Part shown: positions 50,967-60,559 of the stretch, piece by piece
How the letters are laid out: each line of letters starts with the position of its first letter
Position numbering within the stretch: the first letter of the stretch is position 1
Assembly: GCA_036008465.1 (NCBI GenBank)
Contig: DASYNP010000146.1
Span: forward strand, 50,962-114,961
Source: DASPSM01 sp036008465
GTDB lineage: Bacteria > Planctomycetota > Planctomycetia > Planctomycetales > Planctomycetaceae
DNA length: 64,000 nucleotides
Direction of reading: 5' to 3'
The notes under the pieces: generated by a model
Databases searched by the model: none
What the model saw: only the letters and a program-made list of their open reading frames with translations
Told to the model about the DNA's origin: nothing
Translations under genes and position numbers: made by a program

Positions 50967-52451
50967 GTGCCCAAGCATTTCTTGAACGAGTTGCGTGCTG
51001 TTTTTGAGAGTTGCGCCCCTCGTCCGGCACTGATCCATCGCGGCCGCGTTTTCGCTTACGGCGAGCTCGACGCTGAGGCCCGACGCTGGGCAGGACGGCT
51101 GCAGCAGGGCGGGGTCGAGCCGGGTGATCGGGTCGCGCTCTTCACGGCCGAAAAGGTGCCCTTCCTCCTTTCGCACTTGGGAGTGCTTTACGCGGGGGCG
51201 GTGCCTCTGCCGCTCAATCCGCGATTCACGCGAGAAGAGATGCGGTACTTCTTGACCGACAGTGAAGCCCGGATGGTGATCGCCGGGGCTGAGCAGCGCC
51301 CTTTGATCGAGACACTCGCGCCGGAGTTGCCTTGCCCGCCACTTGTGCAATCCGATGTCGATGACTCCGCTGCTGGGCCTTTTCGTGACGGGGCCGTCGC
51401 TGCCGAAGATCCGTGCCTCGTTCTCTACAGTTCCGGCACGACCGGCTGGCCCAAGGGAGTCGTCCACACGCACGCCGGAGCTGCTGGGAGCCTGCACGCC
51501 CTACGAGCGTGTTGGCAGATGACGGCTGACGACGTCGTGCTCAACGTGCTGCCGCTCTTTCACATCCACGGGCTGGCATTCGCCACACATCTCACGTGGC
51601 TTTCGGGGGGTTGCCTGCGCATCGACGACACGTTCGATTTGGAACGGACGTTGTCCGCGATTGGCCAATCGACCGTCTTCATGGCGGTCCCGCCGATCTA
51701 TTACCGAATGCTCGAATCCGCGGAATTTCGCAATGCGGCGGCATCCTGGAGCCAGCCTCGGCTCTTCACCTGCGGTTCCGCACCGATCCGAGCAGAGGTT
51801 CTCCCCGAACTCGAAGGCATCTTGCAGCGCCCCGTTATCAATCGCTACGGAATGACCGAATCCTACGTGATCACCAGCCTGCCGCTCGCGGGTCCGTGGC
51901 CGAGTGGATCGGTCGGTCTTCCGCTTGAGGAGATCGAACGGAAACTCATCCGCAGCGACGGCGGCGAAGCTGAGCCCGGCGAAGTGGGGAGCGTCTCGAT
52001 TCGGGGACCCAATTTGTTCCGTGAGTACTGGCGCAAACCCGACGCGACCCGAAATTCGTTCTCCGACGGCTGGTTCGACACAGGCGACCTCGGTTCGTTG
52101 GACGCACAGGGATTTCTAACCCTCGTCGGCCGCAAGAACGATCTGATCATCACCAGCGGCTACAACGTCTACCCTCAGGTCGTCGAGCGAGTCGTGGGAG
52201 AATGCCCGGGAGTGCAGGAGTGCGCGGCGTTCGGCGTCCCCGATCGAGAGCGCGGCGAGCGCGTCGCGGTCGCCATCGTCCGCAGCGACGCCACGCTCGA
52301 CGAGGCGCGGCTGCGAGCCTGGTGCAGCGAGCGGCTGGTCTATTACCAGCAACCGCGGACGCTGCTGTTTGTCGACGCCCTGCCGCGCAACAGCTTGGGA
52401 AAGATCCTCCGCCGCGAACTGGCGGGCCGCTGCGAATCGCCGACTGGCTGA
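50967..52451 (+). CDS. AMP-forming acyl-CoA synthetase (malonyl-CoA synthetase-like)
   Basis: 494 residues with a GTG start at 50967. ANL superfamily core: P-loop LVLYSSGTTGWPKGVVHTH, LPLFHIHGLAFATHLTWLSG, INRYGMTESYVITSLPLAGP, the hinge Asp region GWFDTGDLGSLDAQGFLTLV, and the C-terminal GRKNDLIITSGYNVYPQVVE with catalytic Lys in NSLGKILRREL. The length and the HIHGL motif resemble MatB-type synthetases; other short or medium acyl chains are possible. Confidence 0.9.
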   Translation: MPKHFLNELRAVFESCAPRPALIHRGRVFAYGELDAEARRWAGRLQQGGVEPGDRVALFTAEKVPFLLSHLGVLYAGAVPLPLNPRFTREEMRYFLTDSEARMVIAGAEQRPLIETLAPELPCPPLVQSDVDDSAAGPFRDGAVAAEDPCLVLYSSGTTGWPKGVVHTHAGAAGSLHALRACWQMTADDVVLNVLPLFHIHGLAFATHLTWLSGGCLRIDDTFDLERTLSAIGQSTVFMAVPPIYYRMLESAEFRNAAASWSQPRLFTCGSAPIRAEVLPELEGILQRPVINRYGMTESYVITSLPLAGPWPSGSVGLPLEEIERKLIRSDGGEAEPGEVGSVSIRGPNLFREYWRKPDATRNSFSDGWFDTGDLGSLDAQGFLTLVGRKNDLIITSGYNVYPQVVERVVGECPGVQECAAFGVPDRERGERVAVAIVRSDATLDEARLRAWCSERLVYYQQPRTLLFVDALPRNSLGKILRRELAGRCESPTG

Positions 52452-52473
52452 CGTCGACTTGCCCGTTCGCAGG

Positions 52474-52596
52474 TCAGGACTTTTTCTTACGCGACTTGGC
52501 GGAAGCTGCCTCGACGGCTTTTTCCTGAGTGACCAAATTGCGTCGACTGCGTTTCATGCGGCGTTTCCGCCGTTCGCCCGAATGGTTGGCGCCCAT
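52474..52596 (-). CDS. Small basic protein (40 residues)
   Basis: From the ATG at 52596, preceded by AGAGGA at five-base spacing. MGANHSGERRKRRMKRSRRN then LVTQEKAVEAASAKSRKKKS; 15 of 40 residues are Lys or Arg. The composition suggests nucleic-acid or ribosome binding. I believe similar short MG-N-SGERRK proteins occur in planctomycetes, but this is memory of a pattern, not a checked match. Convergent with the acyl-CoA synthetase, 22 nt apart. Confidence 0.6.
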   Translation of the reverse strand: MGANHSGERRKRRMKRSRRNLVTQEKAVEAASAKSRKKKS

Positions 52597-52714
52597 TGTG
52601 TCCTCTTGCTTTGAGAAAGACGAAATCCCCGCGACCGGTCGGGTTTGTCGAGGGAATATAACAGATCGACGAACCTCCGCGCAAGCCGATGCACCATCTT
52701 CTGCGTTGAACGAT

Positions 52715-53155
52715 TCAGGATTCCGCATCCATGTGAAAGCGATGCAGGAATCGATGGACGATGGGGGCAATCACGACGCCGATTGCCAAAATTAACGCGA
52801 GACCGCTGTAGAGCGCGTAACAGCCGGCGAAGATCTTCCCGCTCGTCGTGTTGAGGGTCCCCAGCGGGCCCATTCCCGACAGAATCATCGCCGCGTTGGC
52901 GAACGCATCAACCCAACCCTGTCCCTCCAGGTAGTGGTAACCCGCCATTCCCGCGACGAGCGACACGACGATCAACGCGATTGAAAAGGCGGCGTTGGCC
53001 ATCAAACGCCGGGCAAAGTCGCGACGATTCAGCAGGGGCTGATTCATTCGCTCGTATTTGAGGAGGCGGCGTTTCGTCGGGCGGAGACCGCGGTGATGCG
53101 AGAAACCGGGCATTGGTTCGTTGTGCGAGCCCATGCGGACATGGTAATCGTCCAT
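52715..53155 (-). CDS. Two-helix inner-membrane protein, ion-channel-like region
   Basis: About 146 residues from the ATG at 53155; ATGs at 53134 and 53047 are alternatives. A His/Arg-rich cytoplasmic start precedes helix 1 (AAFSIALIVVSLVAGMAGYH), a loop with DAFANAAMILSGMGPLGTLN, and helix 2 (FAGCYALYSGLALILAIGVV), then a His-rich tail (HRFLHRFHMDAES). The helix-loop-helix with a re-entrant Gly-rich loop recalls two-TM potassium-channel modules, but no TVGYG-like filter exists. Function unknown. Confidence 0.6.
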   Translation of the reverse strand: MDDYHVRMGSHNEPMPGFSHHRGLRPTKRRLLKYERMNQPLLNRRDFARRLMANAAFSIALIVVSLVAGMAGYHYLEGQGWVDAFANAAMILSGMGPLGTLNTTSGKIFAGCYALYSGLALILAIGVVIAPIVHRFLHRFHMDAES

Positions 53156-53250
53156 CACAACCCAGTCGATTAGAGAGGCGAGTCTGCCGCGGCGAATAAG
53201 CCTTGCCGGCTCTTGAACGCTTGAACGCACCGTTTAATGGCGCCGACCAA

Positions 53251-53285
53251 ACAAAAAAACGCGCCCGGAAAATCCGGGCGCGTTC
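53251..53285 (-). terminator. Rho-independent terminator of the YTV-protein gene
   Basis: On the minus strand AACGCGCCCGGA, loop TTT, TCCGGGCGCGTT (12-bp stem) followed by TTTTTTTGTTT. Ends transcription of the gene at 53316-54734. Confidence 0.93.
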
Positions 53286-53315
53286 GTGTCGGAAACTAAG
53301 GACTCGCGTAGCCAA

Positions 53316-54734
53316 TCACGCCTTCGGACCGACGGGCGACGGCTGAGTCTGGGGCGCTCCCTCCAGCTTCCCTCCCGGCTCTTGCGCGGCCGGCGGATTG
53401 GCGGGAGGAATCACCTGCATCGGAGGCTTGTGCAATTCCTGAGGCTGCGGAACGACTTCGGCCTGCGGCTTGATCGGGCCCGCAGGCGCCGTGCCACCGC
53501 AAGTCGCACAGCCACCCACCGCGCACGACGGGCAGTCGGGCTGAGCACAGACGGTCACCGGCACCATTCGGCAGACCTCGTACGCAACCTGTCGCGGCAC
53601 GCACCGGGCCACCATTCGCGTGCAACACACCGGCACCGTCTTGCAGACACAGCGCGGGACGCAGCGTTCGACCGTGTACGGCACCTGCGTCGGAACGCAG
53701 AATGCCACTCGGCATGTCCGCGGTTCCTGCACCATGCGATAGGTCGTCACCGGGACCTGGCGGGTGTGCTCTTCGCAAACCAATCGGCACGTCTGAACGG
53801 GCACGCGCTGCGTCATTTGCTCGCAAACGTAGCTGCAGCGCTGCACCGGGTACTTCTCGACGACTTCCTGACAAACGGTCCGGCAAACTTGGTACGGAAT
53901 CTTTTCGCAAACCGTCCGCGGCACCATCCGGCAAACCTGCACTGGAACCGTCTGCCGAACGACTTCGCAGCGATAGGTCGTGCACGGAACTTGCTCGCAG
54001 ACGACCTTCGGACACCACACGCGGCGGCACGTGGTGAATCCCGGGCACTGAACCATGCAGGTCTTCCAACCGCAGCACGGATCGCAGACGCATTGCGGCA
54101 CAACCGGACCGGGATGATAGTCCGTCACGGTCTGCCAGGTTCCGCAGTCGCGCTGAACGGTGTTGTAAACCGTGACAGGACGCATCACCGTGCAGCAGCG
54201 CTCGGTATTGACGGTCTCGACGACGCGATCCATCACGCAGCGCTGGACTGTCCGCTCACAGGTTTCGACGACCGGCTTGTAAACCAGACGCCGGCACTCC
54301 CGCTCTTCCGTCGTCCACACTGGTCGCTGCACCGTGTAATGGCACTCGCGGTACGACGTCTCCACGATCGGGCGCTGAACGGTGTAACGTTCTTCCCGAC
54401 AGCTAGTCTCGCAAATCGGCTTACATACGGTGTAGTGGTCGTCGCGGTACCGCGTCTCCATCACGGTGCGATAGCAGGTCTCCTGGTGACGGTCGAACAC
54501 GGTCTCGTATTCGACCCGGTTCACCGTGTACTGCTGCGGTTCGCAGACCGTGTCGTACACCGTTTGATAGCAGGTCTGCCGCTCGACCTTGCAGGAGGTG
54601 TAACACGCGGTTGGTTGGCAACACACGGGCGGGCAACAGTTGTAGCTGCACGCTCCGCAATAGTAGCTGGCTTGTGCACTGCTCGCGGCGGTCAGTGCGA
54701 GAGCCAGCAGCGTTAGAACCCCGATGCTTCTCAT
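53316..54734 (-). CDS. Secreted Cys/Tyr-rich YTV-type surface protein
   Basis: 472 residues from the ATG at 54734 (GGAGA upstream). Signal peptide ~22 residues (IGVLTLLALALTAASSAQAS). The mature protein is built almost entirely of imperfect repeats with Y-T-V, V-E-T and paired Cys (EERYTVQRPIVETSYRECHY, then TVQRPVWTTEERECRRLVYK and PVQTCRLVCEEHTRQVPVTT), about 60 Cys in total, then a Pro/Gln-rich tail. YTV-repeat proteins were described from Rhodopirellula cell-wall preparations; that they form a disulfide-linked envelope layer is inference. Monocistronic with its own terminator. Confidence 0.85.
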   Translation of the reverse strand: MRSIGVLTLLALALTAASSAQASYYCGACSYNCCPPVCCQPTACYTSCKVERQTCYQTVYDTVCEPQQYTVNRVEYETVFDRHQETCYRTVMETRYRDDHYTVCKPICETSCREERYTVQRPIVETSYRECHYTVQRPVWTTEERECRRLVYKPVVETCERTVQRCVMDRVVETVNTERCCTVMRPVTVYNTVQRDCGTWQTVTDYHPGPVVPQCVCDPCCGWKTCMVQCPGFTTCRRVWCPKVVCEQVPCTTYRCEVVRQTVPVQVCRMVPRTVCEKIPYQVCRTVCQEVVEKYPVQRCSYVCEQMTQRVPVQTCRLVCEEHTRQVPVTTYRMVQEPRTCRVAFCVPTQVPYTVERCVPRCVCKTVPVCCTRMVARCVPRQVAYEVCRMVPVTVCAQPDCPSCAVGGCATCGGTAPAGPIKPQAEVVPQPQELHKPPMQVIPPANPPAAQEPGGKLEGAPQTQPSPVGPKA

Positions 54735-55154
54735 GCTTGAAATCTCCAGAATCTGCTGCGCAGGTTTTATGACGGACTCACTGCCCCAATCCCGCCTGCC
54801 GTCATGAGCAGACCGTCCTCCATTCTCAGCACGTTGATGTCTAAATGCAAAGGAATTGCGTGCGTGAAAATCGGGGCCAATCGAAACGATTTCCATGTCT
54901 CCCCATCCTGCCAAGCATAGGACACGCGATCTAGGAATCTTGAATGAAAACGGGTGTCGGGTGGGAACTCATTTGCGGTTCGCCGGGCGCCGGCAGCACA
55001 TCCCGCAGCCTTTAACAATTGACGATCACGTAAGCACCGTTGTCGACGTGTCTTTGGGAAAATGTGCCGGTCGCAACGGACAACATTCCGTAACGCCGAG
55101 GCTTCGCAGCGGTCGTTAAGTCGTTAGAATCCGCGGAAACGGAACACGATTCGC
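54735..55154. other. Intergenic, divergent promoter region
   Basis: 420 nt between the YTV protein and the glycosyltransferase 2 gene. It should contain both promoters; no gene-like frame with a ribosome binding site is seen. Positions 54990-55030 are locally A/T-richer (TTTAACAATTGACGATC) and could carry promoter elements. Confidence 0.45.
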
Positions 55155-56264
55155 ATGGGGCAGCCGGCTTCCTTTTCCGCAGGCGGCACTTCGCCACAAG
55201 CCGCCTCTGAAGGCGGCACTTCGACGCCTGCCGCCGGTCAACCCGTCGCGCTCAGCGCTTTTGCGACAACCGTCGGAGTCGTGGTCATCGGGCGCAACGA
55301 GGGCGAGCGACTGCGGCGATGCCTGCTCTCGGTGCAGGAACAAGCCGGTTTGGTCGTCTATGTCGACTCGGGCTCGACCGATGGAAGTCCCGCCACGGCA
55401 GCAGCGCTCAGAGTCGAAGTTGTCGAACTCGATCCGTCGATTCCGTTTTCCGCGGGCCGCGGGCGCAACGCTGGACTCGAGCGACTCATGGAACTTTCGT
55501 CGAGCCTTGAGTTCGTGCTGTTTGTGGACGGCGATTGCGAAGTTGCGAAGCGCTTTGTAGAGGTCGGTCGCCAATCGCTCGTCGACGACGCGCGCATCGC
55601 GGCGGTGGCGGGACGGCTTCGCGAACGGTTTCCCGAACGGTCGGTCTACAATCGCCTGTGCGACATGGAATGGGACGTTCCGCCCGGCGACGCCAAGAGC
55701 TGCGGTGGAATCGCTCTGTTTCGCGTGAGCGCGTTGCGGGATGTCGGCGGCTTCAATCCTCGAGTCGTCGCCGGCGAAGAGCCGGAGCTCTGCGTGCGGC
55801 TCCGTCAGCGCGGCTGGATGATCAAGCGTCTGCCCGACGACATGGCGACTCACGACGCGGCCATGACCCGCTTTTCTCAATGGTGGAAGCGGGCCGTTCG
55901 TGCCGGTCATGCGTACGCGGAAGGCTCGGCGATTCATGGGCGATCGCCCGAGCGGCATTTCGTTCGGGAGTCCCTCAGCAGTTGGATCTACGGAATCGCG
56001 ATGCCCGCCGCGATCTTGGCGGCAACGGTTGCGATTAGCCCGTGGGCGCTGGTGGCGGCGATGGTCTATCCGTTGCTATTAGTTCGAGTCGCCGTCGGCC
56101 GCAGGCGCAGGCATCGCGACTCCTGGCGCCTCGCCTTCTTATATGCCGGGGCTTGTCTTCTCGCGAAACCCGCGGAATGTTGGGGGCAGGCGCGATACTG
56201 GTTTCGACGAATGCTCGGACGACCGCCCCAGATCATTCAGCACAAGGCCGTCACTCGCGAATGA
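55155..56264 (+). CDS. Glycosyltransferase family 2 with C-terminal membrane segments
   Basis: 369 residues from the ATG at 55155. GT-A fold: VGVVVIGRNEGERLRRCLLS, VVYVDSGSTDGSPATAAALR, VLFVDGDCEVAK (metal-binding DGD), and the acceptor loop GEEPELCVRLRQRGWMIKRL. The end has two hydrophobic helices (YGIAMPAAILAATVAISPWA; LVAAMVYPLLLVRVAVG). Residues ~10-30 come from a 30-nt duplication and are not part of the fold. Likely glycosylates a membrane-bound acceptor. Its last 14 nt overlap the convergent lipoprotein gene. Confidence 0.9.
   Translation: MGQPASFSAGGTSPQAASEGGTSTPAAGQPVALSAFATTVGVVVIGRNEGERLRRCLLSVQEQAGLVVYVDSGSTDGSPATAAALRVEVVELDPSIPFSAGRGRNAGLERLMELSSSLEFVLFVDGDCEVAKRFVEVGRQSLVDDARIAAVAGRLRERFPERSVYNRLCDMEWDVPPGDAKSCGGIALFRVSALRDVGGFNPRVVAGEEPELCVRLRQRGWMIKRLPDDMATHDAAMTRFSQWWKRAVRAGHAYAEGSAIHGRSPERHFVRESLSSWIYGIAMPAAILAATVAISPWALVAAMVYPLLLVRVAVGRRRRHRDSWRLAFLYAGACLLAKPAECWGQARYWFRRMLGRPPQIIQHKAVTRE
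55182..55241 (+). repeat. 30-bp tandem duplication in the 5' end of the GT2 gene
   Basis: GGCGGCACTTCG recurs at 55182 and 55212 within two 30-nt units, encoding GGTSPQAASE and GGTSTPAAGQ. Unit length is a multiple of three, so the reading frame is kept. Confidence 0.75.
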
Positions 56265-57267
56265 TGGGCAGTTCCCATTGAGGCGCGGGAGTGCTGCGGA
56301 TCGAAGGGGTCGGCAGCGTTGACGGAACGGCCTCTGACACGCCCTTCGGTGAGACAGCAGTCGGCGAATTCGCCAAATACGGGGGTGGGTTCTGCGCCGA
56401 TGCCGGGGCCGGCTCCGGCGGAAGTGTCGCGGTTGAAGCGCCGTTCGCCGGAGGAGCGATGTTGCTAAATCGCTCCGGAGTTGGTCCAACGGCTGGCTTA
56501 TCCAGCGCGCTCGGAGCAACCGCTGTCCGCAGGCTGCCGATTCCCGGGAAAGCGGCAGATCCGTGATAGCGAGTGGACGGTGGCGCGCCTTGGCCAGCCG
56601 GACGGTCCATCGCTTCCGTCGGAGGAGCCGCCGGTGGGTATGCGACGTCCGCGGGAGCAGCCGGCGTTGAACCGTTGGCAGACCTCGGCTGTGCGGCTGA
56701 CATCGCGCCGCTTGCGAAGGGCGTCGTTCCGGGTGAAGGCGACCACGGCGAGAACTGTCCGGGCGGGTATTGGCCGGAACCGAATGGTCCTTGCGCGAAC
56801 TCACCCGGGCCTTGCGGCGAGCCGACCGATGCGGACGCTCCCAAACCAGAATAGTAATAGACTTCCGGAACTCCTTCGGGGGGTTGAGCGGTCTGTGCGT
56901 CGAGCGCGCTCGCCATCACGTTTCCGTCTTGCTGAGCGGCCAAGGTGCCGTGCGTGAAGCCGTCGCACCAGGCTTGTGCTTCGCGCCGATCATCCTCGGT
57001 CATGCCGTTCGCGCACCAGAAGTGGCTTGGTCCGGGAGGTTGGCAGGAATCGCCGCCGCAATTTGCGAATCGATAGCCGGCCTTAAATCCCGCCTTAAAG
57101 CTCGATTCGCAGGCGATGCCCTCGTACATCCACTTGCGACTGCGCCAGGCTTTATTGGTGGTCCAGCATTGATGGACCCAGGTGGCGCAATAATTGGTTT
57201 CACTGATGCAGCCAGCGCCCAGGCAGGCCACCGCCAGCGCGAGAGCGAGGCCTGTCAAGATTTTCAT
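56251..57267 (-). CDS. Lipoprotein with conserved Cys/Trp head and Pro/Ala-rich tail
   Basis: 338 residues from the ATG at 57267. Signal peptide with lipobox CLGAGC (LTGLALALAVACLGAGC). Residues ~20-110 are an ordered Cys/Trp-rich head (WVHQCWTTNKAWRSRKWMYE, FKAGFKAGYRFANCGGDSCQ, DGFTHGTLA). The remaining two thirds are a Pro/Ala/Ser/Gly-rich tail. Its start overlaps the stop of the HEAT-repeat gene (ATGA), so the two are translationally coupled. Probably anchored in the outer membrane as part of a surface complex; function unknown. Confidence 0.75.
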   Translation of the reverse strand: MKILTGLALALAVACLGAGCISETNYCATWVHQCWTTNKAWRSRKWMYEGIACESSFKAGFKAGYRFANCGGDSCQPPGPSHFWCANGMTEDDRREAQAWCDGFTHGTLAAQQDGNVMASALDAQTAQPPEGVPEVYYYSGLGASASVGSPQGPGEFAQGPFGSGQYPPGQFSPWSPSPGTTPFASGAMSAAQPRSANGSTPAAPADVAYPPAAPPTEAMDRPAGQGAPPSTRYHGSAAFPGIGSLRTAVAPSALDKPAVGPTPERFSNIAPPANGASTATLPPEPAPASAQNPPPYLANSPTAVSPKGVSEAVPSTLPTPSIRSTPAPQWELPIIRE

Positions 57268-60218
57268 TGCGTCGACCCCGGCTTGGCTGCACCGGCTTGG
57301 CTCTCCAGATTTAACGGAGAGTCCTCGGTCAAAGGCAGTTGAGGAGGGGCCGGTTTAGGGGCCGCCGGTGCCGGTCGAGGCGGCGTTATTTCAACGGGGC
57401 GCTCGATGGGCCGCTCGATTGGTCGAGCGGGCCCTTCGGGAAGATGCACTGGCTCCAGCTGGTGTCGCGACCGTGAGTCGGCACTCGCACCGTCCGCTTC
57501 AATCTCATGCAGCGAGATCCCCCGAGTCGGGATCATCGGCGAAACCTGCTGCGGAGCGGTGGGCCCTTCCGCAGTCGTGGTCCGCGACTCGAAGTCGCCC
57601 AGCGCGGCGGGTGGTCCCGGGAAGACAGGGAACATCATGGCCCGCGTGATGGCCGGATTCTGTGCGTTTCCTTGATCGACGAACGCTGACCGCGGATTGG
57701 CCGAGTCGAATTTCGGCGGAGGAGCGTCGAACTTCGGCGGAGCTGTGTCGAACGTCGGTCGATCCGCTGGAGAGATTTGAGCTGGGAGAGGGAGGGCGAC
57801 GGGATCAGCGACCGGGACCGGTACGGGCACGGTGACGCGGACAGGGCGCGGGACGGGTGACCGCGACTCGACCATCGGTGTCCCCACTGGTCTCGAATCC
57901 TGTGCGAGTTTTGAATTCTGTGACACCTGACGGCCGCGAATCGCTGTCAACGCGGCAAGTGCCGCCCGTTGCATGCGCGGAACGTCGCTTGTCGCAGCCA
58001 TCTCGAGTCGTGGCACGGCATCGACTGCCGACGAGCCAAATTGGGCCAACGACAACGCGGCCATGATCCGGACGCGCGGGCTCGCGTCGTCGAGGGCATC
58101 GGTCAAACAGACGATCGCCGTCAGGTTGCTCGATGCCGAGGCGACGCCGAGCGCTCCAGCAGCCGCCTGACGCAAGTCGGCGTCATTGGGATCGATTAGG
58201 AAGTGTGACAGCGCTTCGAGCGCCGAGCGATCGCTGGGCTGGAGCCTCAGGATTGCCTCCGCAATTCGCAGTCGCACGGTCTTGTTCGCTTCTTCGCCCA
58301 AGAGCTGACGCAGAGCGGGCAGCGCGGTGCGGGCTTCGGGTCCCGACGCACCGATTCGCAGAGCGCCCAACAGGCGATGCCGCGGCTCGGGCTGTGAAAG
58401 AAGCTCGAGACCGTCAAGCACGGGCCGCGTGTGGATCTCGCGGAACTCCGGATCCTGGATCAAGGCGGCCAGGTTGAATGCGGGTTTTGGTTCCGTTGAC
58501 TTTTCTACGAATTGCGGCACCCTCGAAGGCTGCGTCCGGCGCGATTCGGAGGCTTCGTCGCGTTCGGCACTGGCATCGGCACGAACGTGTTTCTGAGACG
58601 CGGGAGTTTCGTCAATCGGTTCGCGGCCTGCGCGAGCGGTCTCAGTGCGTGGGCCGATCTCTTGATTCGGGTTTGATTCGGAAGCCGGCAGGTACGACTT
58701 CCAGCCCATTGTCGGCGAATCAATGGCACCATCGGCGGGAGCCGTTTCCGTGCTGGAGCCAGTGCTCAACAAGTCTTCCAGTCGCGAATGGCCCCCAGTC
58801 CGATTGCCGGGAATGATCCGAATGTCGTCGGTTTGTTTCGCCAGCCTGGCCGCCGTATCGAGGAGGGACTTTTCGTCTTCACGGTCGGTCTGAAGCGGGA
58901 CCGCCCGCGGGACGGATTGCGGCGACAACTGCAGTGTCGCGGGAGCGGCAGAAGGCAATGTCACGACCCCTGCCGGCTCCTGAGGAGCGGCCGCGGGCAA
59001 GGGGCGCTCGCTGACGGCTGGGGGCGTAACGAATGCTGCAGGTTCTTGATCGAGTCGCAACGTCTCCGGAACGTTTGCAGTTTCCGCCGGGAGGGTCGGC
59101 ACGTCCGGTCGAGCTTGCGCCGGCATGTTTGGCCGTCCCTTTGTGGCTTCGACAGCTGCACGTCTGGCCAATTCCATGGGGTGCATCGGCGGGATCGAGG
59201 CTTCGTCAGCCATCATCGGCTGCGCGCGTTTTGACCCTGTGCCGTTTGACTCCGGGATGCCAGCCGGGGTGATTGGCGGCGCCGCAATTGTCGCAGCGGC
59301 TGGCTGGGCCGGCTTGGCGATTTCGGCCTTGAGCTCGAGCCGTCCATCAGAAACGGAGACGACCGCTTTCACGGGGACTTGGCTCGCAACCGGCTCGCCG
59401 TGAACGAGTGCGGCTGGCAATGGCGTGACTGCGGGCCGCCATCCATTGGTATTTGGCTCGACTTGAGGGGCCGCCGGTGTCACTTGCCTGTCGAGAACCA
59501 TCACGGGAGATTGCGCTGCCGTCGTGAGAATGGGCGCGCCTGATTGGGCTGTGTTGATTTGCGTATCCGCGTTGGAGCGCGCTGTTTCCTGAGTCCCGAG
59601 GGGAACGGCTTGCAGTGAAAAATTCTCGCGGTCGCTGTTCGCGTTTACCGTTGCCGCCGCCGAGCCTACGTCTGCAGATTGTTGCGGAAGCTCGAATGGC
59701 GCCGCGGTTTGAATCTGCTGATTCGGAGGCACGTTTTGATTCTGACTCGCACGCCCATTTGGTGGGCCCGCGGCTGGGGTCCATGTCGATGTCGACACGC
59801 CGGCGCTCGGCGCTGTTGAGCCGTAGGCCGAATACCCGCGCGGCGGTGCGTGATGGAAGGTGGCCGGCGACGACTGGCTGCGAATCAAGCTGCGCCGTTG
59901 CAATTCGAGGTAGATCCGTTGGGCCTGGGCGGAACGCCCCTGCTGTTCAAACAGCCGCGCCTCGGAGAAAAGCTGTTGATCGGATTGGTTTGCGAGTTGG
60001 ATTGCATCGGGATTGCTGGTGGCCGCGTTCGCGGGCGTATAGCCGCCGCCGTAGATTGTTTGGGGCGGCTGGGAATACTGGGAAATCGCGCGCCCGCAAA
60101 GCGGTCCGCAGATAACCAAGCCCGCCAGCATCATCGCCTTAGGCCAGCGGATCCCGCTCCGTCTCCTGCCCGACCCGGCTTTGCCGAGGAGAGAACGTGT
60201 AAGTGATTGCTGGATCAT
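57264..60218 (-). CDS. HEAT-repeat protein with long disordered region
   Basis: 984 residues from the ATG at 60218 (GGAAGAG upstream); the frame is open to ~60509 but without a signal. A membrane or signal segment follows the start (AMMLAGLVICGPLCGRAISQ). Residues ~60-110 contain a helical pair (LANQSDQQLFSEARLFEQQG; LELQRRSLIRS). A ~450-residue Pro/Ala/Gln-rich region comes next. Residues ~620-800 are 4-5 HEAT/PBS-type repeats (ARTALPALRQLLGEEANKTV, RLRIAEAILRL, ASPRVRIMAALSLAQFG), then a second Pro-rich tail. A likely periplasmic protein-binding scaffold working with the coupled lipoprotein. Confidence 0.8.
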   Translation of the reverse strand: MIQQSLTRSLLGKAGSGRRRSGIRWPKAMMLAGLVICGPLCGRAISQYSQPPQTIYGGGYTPANAATSNPDAIQLANQSDQQLFSEARLFEQQGRSAQAQRIYLELQRRSLIRSQSSPATFHHAPPRGYSAYGSTAPSAGVSTSTWTPAAGPPNGRASQNQNVPPNQQIQTAAPFELPQQSADVGSAAATVNANSDRENFSLQAVPLGTQETARSNADTQINTAQSGAPILTTAAQSPVMVLDRQVTPAAPQVEPNTNGWRPAVTPLPAALVHGEPVASQVPVKAVVSVSDGRLELKAEIAKPAQPAAATIAAPPITPAGIPESNGTGSKRAQPMMADEASIPPMHPMELARRAAVEATKGRPNMPAQARPDVPTLPAETANVPETLRLDQEPAAFVTPPAVSERPLPAAAPQEPAGVVTLPSAAPATLQLSPQSVPRAVPLQTDREDEKSLLDTAARLAKQTDDIRIIPGNRTGGHSRLEDLLSTGSSTETAPADGAIDSPTMGWKSYLPASESNPNQEIGPRTETARAGREPIDETPASQKHVRADASAERDEASESRRTQPSRVPQFVEKSTEPKPAFNLAALIQDPEFREIHTRPVLDGLELLSQPEPRHRLLGALRIGASGPEARTALPALRQLLGEEANKTVRLRIAEAILRLQPSDRSALEALSHFLIDPNDADLRQAAAGALGVASASSNLTAIVCLTDALDDASPRVRIMAALSLAQFGSSAVDAVPRLEMAATSDVPRMQRAALAALTAIRGRQVSQNSKLAQDSRPVGTPMVESRSPVPRPVRVTVPVPVPVADPVALPLPAQISPADRPTFDTAPPKFDAPPPKFDSANPRSAFVDQGNAQNPAITRAMMFPVFPGPPAALGDFESRTTTAEGPTAPQQVSPMIPTRGISLHEIEADGASADSRSRHQLEPVHLPEGPARPIERPIERPVEITPPRPAPAAPKPAPPQLPLTEDSPLNLESQAGAAKPGSTQ

Positions 60219-60559
60219 CTCTTCCGCATTTCCGAAGTCCGCGCGATCCGGGCGGAATGTGGACGAAGAATCGCCTTCTATCTGTATCGGTTGTAGCGGT
60301 CGAGAAAATTCAGCCCTTTGGGAGAGTTGCAGCGACTTTTCCGTGATTTGGGGGCCGAACCGGCGGTGGGGCAACCCAAATGGGCAGACGACGGGTCTTC
60401 TTAGGCGTCGAATGAAAGGCCTTCGCTGATTTGTTACAAACGGGCCGGCACTCGAAACCACTCCGTTTGGCGATCGCTCGGGAGTACCGAAGAGGAGGGT
60501 ATGAAGCACTTGTCGTTTGGGGAGTCCTGGATCATGAGGACCGACTGCGGGGGCGGCCG
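60219..60559. other. Intergenic, divergent promoter region
   Basis: 341 nt between the HEAT-repeat gene and the phosphatase gene. Open frames run through it on both strands as upstream extensions of the two genes, but no ribosome binding site or conserved start is seen before 60560 on the plus strand. Nothing else recognised. Confidence 0.45.

Noticed and set aside
53286..54716. 476-codon frame antisense to the YTV protein
   Set aside because: Its Arg/His/Leu repeats simply mirror the repeats of the YTV gene, which has a signal peptide, ribosome binding site and terminator.
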